Shown one piece after another: positions 58,043-64,000 of a stretch of DNA of 64,000 bases. The translations under genes were made by a program, and so were the position numbers. How positions within the stretch are numbered: position 1 is the stretch's first letter; each line of letters opens with the position of its first letter. Below the pieces are notes generated by a model, which worked only from the letters and a program-made list of their open reading frames with translations, was not told where the DNA came from and ran no database searches. Origin of the DNA: Sporohalobacter salinus (GTDB taxonomy: Bacteria; Bacillota; Halanaerobiia; Halobacteroidales; Acetohalobiaceae). Where the stretch lies: assembly GCF_016908635.1 (NCBI RefSeq), contig NZ_JAFBEG010000003.1, forward strand, positions 123,196 through 187,195. Reading direction: 5' to 3'.

Positions 58043-59362
58043 ATGGATTTATTTACTCATAGTAATCAAGAGGGATTGGATGCATCTGCTCCTTTAGCTG
58101 ATAGAATGCGGCCGACTACTTTGGATGATTTTTTTGGTCAAGAGGAAATCGTTGGTCCTGGTCGATTATTACGGCGTGCTATTAAAGCTGATCGAATTCA
58201 GTCATTGCTTCTTTATGGTCCACCAGGTACTGGAAAGACAACTTTGGCTATGATAATTGCTAATACAACTAGCTCTGAATTTGAAAGACTGAATGCTGTT
58301 ACTTCTGGGGTAAAAGATATTAGGGAGATAATTAAGCAGGCTAAAGAAAGAAGGAGAATGTATCAAACAAAGACTATTTTATTTATAGATGAAATACATA
58401 GGTTTAATAAATCTCAGCAGGATGCTTTATTACCAGCGGTTGAGAAAGGGACAATTATTCTAATTGGCGCTACTACTGAGAATCCTTATTTTGAAGTTAA
58501 TTCGCCTTTGGTTTCAAGATCTAGAGTTTTTGAATTGAAACCGCTTACTAAAGATGATTTAAAGCAGATTTTGTTAAATGCTTTGGAGGATAATAAAAAA
58601 GGTTTAGGTGACTATAGGGTTAATTTAACTCAAAGAGCTTTGGATCATATAACAGAAGTGTCTAATGGAGATGCAAGGGCAGCATTAAATGCGTTAGAAT
58701 TGGCAGTTTTAACTACTCCAGAGAATGGAAATGGAATTAAGGAGATAACTCTCGAAGTAGCAGAAGAGTCGATACAACAGCGTAGTTTAGATTATGATAA
58801 AGCGGGAGATAATCATTATGATACAGTTTCAGCTTTTATTAAAAGTATGAGGGGATCTGATCCAGATGCAACATTGTATTGGTTGGCTCGCATGTTAGAG
58901 GCAGGGGAGGATCCTAAATTTATTGCTCGGCGGATTCTTGTTCATGCAGCTGAAGATGTGGGAAATGCAGATCCACAGGCCTTAACAGTAGCTACTTCGG
59001 CAGCTCAAGCAGTAGAGTATATAGGTTTACCAGAAGCACGGATTCCATTAGCCCAAGCGGCTGTTTATATTGCCACAGCTCCTAAAAGCAATGCTATTAT
59101 TGCAGGAATTGATCAAGCTCTAAAGGCAGTGCAGAATGAAACAATTTCAGGTGTACCAAATCATCTTAGAGATACACATTATAAAGGTGCTGAAAAATTG
59201 AAACGCGGTAAAGGATATAAATATCCACATAATTATTCGCAAAATTATGTGGAACAAAAATATCTACCTGATAAACTAGCTAATAAGCAGTTTTATCAGC
59301 CTAGTTATCAAGGATATGAAAAGAAAATTAGAAAGTTTTTGGGTGAATTAAATAAAGATTAG
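58043..59362 (+). CDS. rarA: replication-associated recombination protein A (AAA+ ATPase)
   Basis: RarA/MgsA acts at stalled replication forks. The 439-residue protein has PLADRMRPTTLDDFFGQEEIVG near 17 (partly quoted), Walker A GPPGTGKTTLAMIIA near 53, Walker B FIDEIHRFNKSQQDALLPAVE in part, sensor GATTENPYFEVNSPLVSRSR in part, and the tetramerisation C-terminus (GEDPKFIARRILVHAAEDVG). It resembles RuvB only in the AAA+ core. In Bacillus it precedes the cymR/iscR-type gene, as here. Confidence 0.95.
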   Translation: MDLFTHSNQEGLDASAPLADRMRPTTLDDFFGQEEIVGPGRLLRRAIKADRIQSLLLYGPPGTGKTTLAMIIANTTSSEFERLNAVTSGVKDIREIIKQAKERRRMYQTKTILFIDEIHRFNKSQQDALLPAVEKGTIILIGATTENPYFEVNSPLVSRSRVFELKPLTKDDLKQILLNALEDNKKGLGDYRVNLTQRALDHITEVSNGDARAALNALELAVLTTPENGNGIKEITLEVAEESIQQRSLDYDKAGDNHYDTVSAFIKSMRGSDPDATLYWLARMLEAGEDPKFIARRILVHAAEDVGNADPQALTVATSAAQAVEYIGLPEARIPLAQAAVYIATAPKSNAIIAGIDQALKAVQNETISGVPNHLRDTHYKGAEKLKRGKGYKYPHNYSQNYVEQKYLPDKLANKQFYQPSYQGYEKKIRKFLGELNKD

Positions 59363-59391
59363 AGTAGATTGTTTATATAAAGGTGGTAAAA

Positions 59392-60018
59392 ATGAAGGAC
59401 AAGTACAAGACTATAGTAGAAAATTATAGAATTCGATTAAAAATTAAAAAGTGTACATTTGTTGTTTCGGCAGCTAATGTACAAACAGTGGATGAAGCTG
59501 AAGGGTTTATAGAGCAAGTTTCCGAAGAATTTTCGGATGCTAAACATAATGATGTATATGCTTTTAAGATAGGTTTAGGAAGTGATGCTATAGAGCGAGC
59601 TAATGATGCTGGAGAACCGTCTGGTTCAGCAGGGCCTCCTATATTACAGGCGATTAAAGGAGAAGGCATAACTAATATAGTTATTGTAGTTACACGTTAT
59701 TTCGGTGGGAAGCACGGTATAGGTGGTTTAATTAGAGCCTATGGTAAATGTGGACGGGAAGTAATTAAAGAGGCTGGAGTGATAGAGAAAGAACGTTATT
59801 TAACTATTGGTATTAAAGTGCCATATGATTTAATGGGAACGGTAATTAATGATTTAGGTGGACATCACGGAAAAATAAAAGATACTAAATATACTAATGA
59901 AGGAGTAGAAATTATAGCAGTTATGAAACCAAGTTATCTTCAAGAATTTAAAGATAGAATTACTGAAAGTACTAAAGGAGAGGCTGAGTTTCAGCAGTTA
60001 GAAGAGGAATTTAGATAA
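59392..60018 (+). CDS. YigZ/IMPACT family protein
   Basis: A 208-residue protein with the UPF0029 core: AFKIGLGSDAIERANDAGEPSGSAGPPILQAI (in parts) and NIVIVVTRYFGGKHGIGGLIRAYG (in parts), then a ferredoxin-like C-terminal domain. The family is related to yeast/mouse IMPACT and may touch translation; the bacterial role is not settled. ATG 59392 is five bases after AAAGGTGG; a GTG at 59383 lies in that site. Confidence 0.9.
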   Translation: MKDKYKTIVENYRIRLKIKKCTFVVSAANVQTVDEAEGFIEQVSEEFSDAKHNDVYAFKIGLGSDAIERANDAGEPSGSAGPPILQAIKGEGITNIVIVVTRYFGGKHGIGGLIRAYGKCGREVIKEAGVIEKERYLTIGIKVPYDLMGTVINDLGGHHGKIKDTKYTNEGVEIIAVMKPSYLQEFKDRITESTKGEAEFQQLEEEFR

Positions 60019-60082
60019 AAAAGTTTTTTGAGATATAAGAAATTCAAAAGTTAGAATAAATTTTAATAAAGTTAAGTGCTAG

Positions 60083-60113
60083 AAGTTAATGTTTAGCTAA
60101 GCATTAACTTTTT
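60083..60113 (+). terminator. terminator after yigZ
   Basis: AAGTTAATGT (60083-60092) pairs with GCATTAACTT (60101-60110), one G-U pair, then Ts. Confidence 0.8.
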
Positions 60114-60133
60114 ATAATTTTGATTTAAAATGA

Positions 60134-60162
60134 TTGACAAACTATATATATTGTGTTACCAT
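60134..60162 (+). promoter_or_regulatory. promoter of iscRSU
   Basis: TTGACA (60134-60139) and TACCAT (60157-60162) with a 17-base spacer. An imperfect dyad, CC-N-AC...GT-N-GG (60177-60193), lies just downstream of the start and is a candidate IscR operator. Confidence 0.7.
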
Positions 60163-60213
60163 TAATTTAGATTAAACCAACCAAAATAGTCGGGATTATA
60201 AAAGGAGGATTAG

Positions 60214-60675
60214 ATGAAACTATCTACTAAGGGGCGGTATGGAGTTAGAGCAATGGTTGACTTAGCTCTTCATTGTAATGAAAAAGGAGCTACTCCTTTA
60301 CACAGTATAGCAGAGCGCCAAAATATCTCTGAACACTATTTAGAACAATTGATAGCTACATTACGAAAAGCAGGTTTAGTAAATAGTGTACGGGGAGCAC
60401 ATGGTGGATATTTATTAGCTAAAGATCCGGGTGAAATTACTGTTAAAGATATTATTCAAACGTTAGAAGGACCGATTGCACCGTCTGAATGTGTAGCTGA
60501 AGAATCAGAAAATAACTGTGAAAATATAGATGATTGTATTACTCGTTTGATTTGGAAAAAATTACAGAATACCATTAATGAAGTTTTAAGTTCAATTACT
60601 CTCGAGGATTTACGTCAAGAAGCCATTGATGCTAAACATACAGGAGATCATCATGGTTATCTATACCATATTTAA
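60214..60675 (+). CDS. iscR: Rrf2-family regulator, IscR-type
   Basis: A 153-residue Rrf2 protein: MKLSTKGRYGVRAMVDLALH start, winged helix with ISEHYLEQLIATLRKAGLV, and the wing RGAHGGYLL. Three cysteines (Cys93, Cys102, Cys108) in the C-terminal half could hold a [2Fe-2S] cluster, as in IscR. The Bacillus gene at this position is cymR, which lacks these cysteines, so I call it IscR-type. It heads iscS and iscU and probably represses its own operon when Fe-S supply is adequate. Confidence 0.9.
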   Translation: MKLSTKGRYGVRAMVDLALHCNEKGATPLHSIAERQNISEHYLEQLIATLRKAGLVNSVRGAHGGYLLAKDPGEITVKDIIQTLEGPIAPSECVAEESENNCENIDDCITRLIWKKLQNTINEVLSSITLEDLRQEAIDAKHTGDHHGYLYHI

Positions 60676-60699
60676 AAAAGCTAGGGGGGTATATCAAAA

Positions 60700-61872
60700 A
60701 TGAAAAAAGTTTATTTAGATAATGCTGCTACTACACCGGTAGCATCAGAAGTTAAAGAAGCTATAGAACCTTATTTAACTAAAAAATTTGGTAATGCATC
60801 TAGTGTTCATTCTTTTGGTAGAGACGTAAGAAAAGAAGTCGAGTTAGTTCGTGAAAAAGTAGCAGACTTAATTGGAGCTGATGATTCCCAAGAAGTTATT
60901 TTTACTAGCGGCGGTACTGAGGCAGACAATTTATCAATTAAGGGAGTAGTAATGAAAAATAGAGATAAAGGAAATCATATTATTACTTCTGCCATTGAAC
61001 ATCATGCTGTTTTACATCCTTGTGAATATTTAGAAGAATATCATGATTTTGATGTAACCTATTTGCCAGTTGATGAAGATGGATTAGTTGATCCAGATGA
61101 TGTAGCTGAAGCTATTACTGATGAAACAATTTTAGTTAGTATTATGTTAGCTAATAATGAAGTAGGAACAATTCAACCGATTGCTGAAATTGGAGAGATG
61201 TTAGAAGATAAAGATATTTATTTTCATACTGATGCTGTTCAAGCTGTAGGTTCTATTCCAGTAGATGTCGACGAATTAAAAGTTGATCTTCTTTCATTGT
61301 CAGCGCATAAATTTAATGGGCCAAAAGGAATTGGCGCCTGTTATATTCGGAAAGGAACTAAAATTATTCCTTTTATGCATGGGGGAGCTCAGGAGAGAGG
61401 TCTAAGAGCTAGTACAGAAAATGTACCAGGAATTATTGGTTTAGGCAAAGCAGTTGAATTGGCTGCTGAAAACTTAGAGGAAAAACAGAAAGAGATTACT
61501 AGATTAAGAGATAAATTAATTTCTGGTATTAAAGATAATATAGATGAAGTCACATTAAATGGTCATCCAACTAATCGGTTGCCGAATAATGTTAATGTTA
61601 GCATTCGCTATATTGAAGGAGAATCATTATTACTTAATTTAGACTTAGAAGGAATTGCTGCATCTAGTGGGTCTGCATGTACTTCTGGATCATTAGATCC
61701 TTCTCATGTGTTGTTAGCAATGGACATTCCGCATGAAATTGCTCATGGATCACTTCGTTTAACTTTAGGAAAGTATACAACTGAAGAAGAAATAGATTAT
61801 GTGTTAGAAAAGTTGCCAGAAGTAGTTGATAGATTACGTGCTATGTCTCCAATTTATAATAAAGCAGAATAA
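60700..61872 (+). CDS. iscS: cysteine desulfurase
   Basis: Takes sulfur from cysteine, using pyridoxal phosphate, for Fe-S clusters. The 390-residue protein has VYLDNAATTPVASEV at the start, the H-rich TSAIEHHAVLHPCEYL near 100, the PLP lysine in SLSAHKFNGPKGIG near 205, and the active-site cysteine in SGSACTSGSLDPSHVLLAM (partly quoted) near 325, group I IscS/NifS type. It lies 25 bases after iscR and 38 before iscU. Confidence 0.96.
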   Translation: MKKVYLDNAATTPVASEVKEAIEPYLTKKFGNASSVHSFGRDVRKEVELVREKVADLIGADDSQEVIFTSGGTEADNLSIKGVVMKNRDKGNHIITSAIEHHAVLHPCEYLEEYHDFDVTYLPVDEDGLVDPDDVAEAITDETILVSIMLANNEVGTIQPIAEIGEMLEDKDIYFHTDAVQAVGSIPVDVDELKVDLLSLSAHKFNGPKGIGACYIRKGTKIIPFMHGGAQERGLRASTENVPGIIGLGKAVELAAENLEEKQKEITRLRDKLISGIKDNIDEVTLNGHPTNRLPNNVNVSIRYIEGESLLLNLDLEGIAASSGSACTSGSLDPSHVLLAMDIPHEIAHGSLRLTLGKYTTEEEIDYVLEKLPEVVDRLRAMSPIYNKAE

Positions 61873-61909
61873 GGTAAAGTTTATTTTATTGAAAAGGGAG
61901 TTGATAAGT

Positions 61910-62320
61910 ATGTATTCTGATAAAGTAATGGATCATTTCCAGAACCCACGGAATGTTGGTGAAATCAAGGATGCTGATGGGGTAGGAGAAGTAGGGAATC
62001 CTACTTGCGGTGACATAATGAAAATGTATATTAAAGTGAAAGACGATGTAATTACAGATATTAAGTTTAAAACCTTCGGTTGTGGAGCAGCTGTTGCTAC
62101 TAGCAGTATTACTACAGAGATTGTAAAAGGCAAAACGATTAAAGAAGCACAAGAGCTTACTAACAGTCAGGTAGCAGAAGAGTTAGACGGACTACCACCG
62201 GAAAAAATGCATTGTTCTAATTTAGCTGCAGATGCTTTACAGAAGGCAATCAATAATTATCTTGGTATTGAAGATGATGATGTCTGTACTCATTGTGAGG
62301 ATATTCCAGAAGGTCATTAG
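61910..62320 (+). CDS. iscU: Fe-S cluster scaffold IscU/NifU N-terminal type
   Basis: Scaffold on which IscS-derived sulfur and iron form clusters. The 136-residue protein begins MYSDKVMDHFQNPRNVGEI and shows the three cluster cysteines in GNPTCGD, FKTFGCGAAVA and MHCSNLAADAL. A C-terminal CTHCEDIPEGH gives two more cysteines, beyond the basic fold. ATG 61910 is behind GGGAG. No chaperone genes (hscAB) follow; the rRNA operon comes next. Confidence 0.95.
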   Translation: MYSDKVMDHFQNPRNVGEIKDADGVGEVGNPTCGDIMKMYIKVKDDVITDIKFKTFGCGAAVATSSITTEIVKGKTIKEAQELTNSQVAEELDGLPPEKMHCSNLAADALQKAINNYLGIEDDDVCTHCEDIPEGH

Positions 62321-62337
62321 TTGATAAATCTTAAAAA

Positions 62338-62391
62338 AAGGGAGCTAAAATTGATAAAAGATGAGGAAGTAATTAAGTAGATAGCTCCCTT
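62338..62391 (+). promoter_or_regulatory. long-loop hairpin after iscU
   Basis: AAGGGAGCTA (62338-62347) pairs exactly with TAGCTCCCTT (62382-62391); the 34-base loop contains a possible 9-codon frame (TTG 62351 to TAG 62380) with GGGAG before it. There is no T-run directly after. It may be a decayed terminator or processing stem. Confidence 0.4.
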
Positions 62392-62441
62392 AAGACGCTT
62401 TTAAAAATCAAGGGGCATAGTCTGATTCGATTAATTTATCC

Positions 62442-62482
62442 TTGACAAAAAGAGATATAGATGATAGATTATTAGCTGTCGC
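62442..62482 (+). promoter_or_regulatory. rRNA promoter P1
   Basis: TTGACA (62442-62447), 17-base spacer, TAGATT (62465-62470), then TGTCGC (62477-62482) at the expected start point. It has the weakest -10 box of the four. Confidence 0.75.
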
Positions 62483-62516
62483 CTCAAAACAGCTGACAAA
62501 TTAATTCATTTTTCTC

Positions 62517-62557
62517 TTGACAAAAATCAAATTTGATGTTATTATATTTATTGTCGC
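62517..62557 (+). promoter_or_regulatory. rRNA promoter P2
   Basis: TTGACA (62517-62522), 17-base spacer, TATTAT (62540-62545), TGTCGC (62552-62557). The stretch from -10 to TGTCGCTTGAAAA is nearly the same as in P3. Confidence 0.88.
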
Positions 62558-62610
62558 TTGAAAAAGTAACGGCTTTTCTGCTAAAGAATGAAATAAATTG
62601 ATATTTCTTC

Positions 62611-62651
62611 TTGACAAGTGACTCGATTTTTGTTATTATATTTATTGTCGC
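62611..62651 (+). promoter_or_regulatory. rRNA promoter P3
   Basis: TTGACA (62611-62616), 17-base spacer, TATTAT (62634-62639), TGTCGC (62646-62651). Confidence 0.88.
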
Positions 62652-62696
62652 TTGAAAAGGATTGAATTTTCTTAACCTTTTAAATTGATTTTGTCC

Positions 62697-62748
62697 TTGA
62701 CAAGTTGATTCTAAAATGTTAAAATATTTGTTGTCGCTTTTTTGCGAC
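62697..62748 (+). promoter_or_regulatory. rRNA promoter P4 with start-site hairpin
   Basis: TTGACA (62697-62702), 17-base spacer, TAAAAT (62720-62725), TGTCGC (62732-62737). The start GTCGC pairs with GCGAC at 62744-62748 over six Ts, giving a 5' terminal hairpin. Confidence 0.88.
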
Positions 62749-62750
62749 CC

Positions 62751-62770
62751 TGATCTTTGAAAACTGAACA
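62751..62770 (+). promoter_or_regulatory. boxA-like antitermination element
   Basis: TGATCTTTGAAAACTGAACA, the typical Firmicute rRNA leader sequence containing a boxA-like core, about 115 bases before 16S. Confidence 0.75.
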
Positions 62771-62850
62771 TTGTCCATGCCAACGTCAATTGAGAATGGT
62801 AGTAATCCTTTATTCTTTGATTTATTTTTGAGCCACTTTAAACTCGATTT

Positions 62851-62873
62851 TTAAATCTGCTCTGCAGATTTAA
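62851..62873 (+). other. hairpin just before 16S, possible processing stem
   Basis: TTAAATCTGC (62851-62860) pairs with GCAGATTTAA (62864-62873), three-base loop; 11 bases before the 16S 5' end. Confidence 0.5.
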
Positions 62874-62883
62874 TATATTATTT

Positions 62884-64000
<1,117 letters not shown>

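Noticed and set aside
62442..62737. CRISPR-like array, suggested by four repeats at 75-94 base spacing
   Set aside because: The repeated parts are -35, -10 and start sequences with unequal spacing directly before 16S; they are promoters.
62484..62789. A 101-codon minus-strand frame before 16S
   Set aside because: It runs antisense to the four rRNA promoters and has no recognisable protein features.

Overview
The window is AT-rich DNA from a low-G+C, anaerobe-type Firmicute. The best guess is a member of the Halanaerobiales, the halophilic diderm Firmicutes. This rests on three things: gene order and protein style of the Clostridia/Bacilli class; a spore-associated BofC-like gene; and a secreted patatin whose C-terminal half looks like an outer-membrane beta-barrel ending in Phe. 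Genus cannot be fixed by eye; the partial 16S rRNA gene at the right edge would settle it.

Layout. 1-1627 (minus strand): a cut-off PIG-L deacetylase and a formyltransferase, probably sugar-modifying. 1994-4972: an OPT-family peptide transporter followed by a metallo-aminopeptidase, a peptide uptake and digestion pair. 5003-7529 (minus): a release-factor-like coiled-coil plus winged-helix protein, and the patatin/barrel protein. 7833-26090: the conserved recO-glyQ-glyS-ccpN-yqfL-yqxD-dnaG-rpoD-trmK-yqfO block known from Bacillus. Here it is expanded by a second PPDK regulatory protein, glpX, ppdK, a flavoprotein and dgt. It carries a glycine T-box leader and two tRNA genes. 26169-31380: zinc-ribbon coiled-coil protein, RNase H, RNase P RNA, an unrecognised nucleotidyltransferase-like protein, pheA and a YebC-family gene.

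31525-62320: a second conserved Firmicute block, bofC-ruvAB-queA-tgt-yajC-lepB-(PP2C/P-loop/HD)-secDF-(phasin-like/DUF456/UbiB/LapA)-recJ-apt-relA-dtd-MBL-PPIase-hisS-aspS-6S RNA-FTHF cyclo-ligase-rarA-yigZ-iscR-iscS-iscU. 62321-64000: an rRNA operon start with four tandem, near-identical promoters, a boxA-like element and the first ~1.1 kb of 16S rRNA.

How it works together. Most of the window is housekeeping: tRNA charging, replication initiation, recombination, protein export, stringent response and Fe-S assembly. The most distinctive points are a RecJ exonuclease fused to a HIRAN domain and a RecQ-like helicase; two PPDK-regulatory proteins flanking a CcpN-type repressor directly upstream of glpX and ppdK; the candidate type V-like patatin; an orphan nucleotidyltransferase-like protein next to the RNase P RNA gene; and the repeated rRNA promoter cassette with an invariant TGTCGC at the predicted start point. 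I saw no prophage, insertion sequence, CRISPR array or toxin-antitoxin pair.
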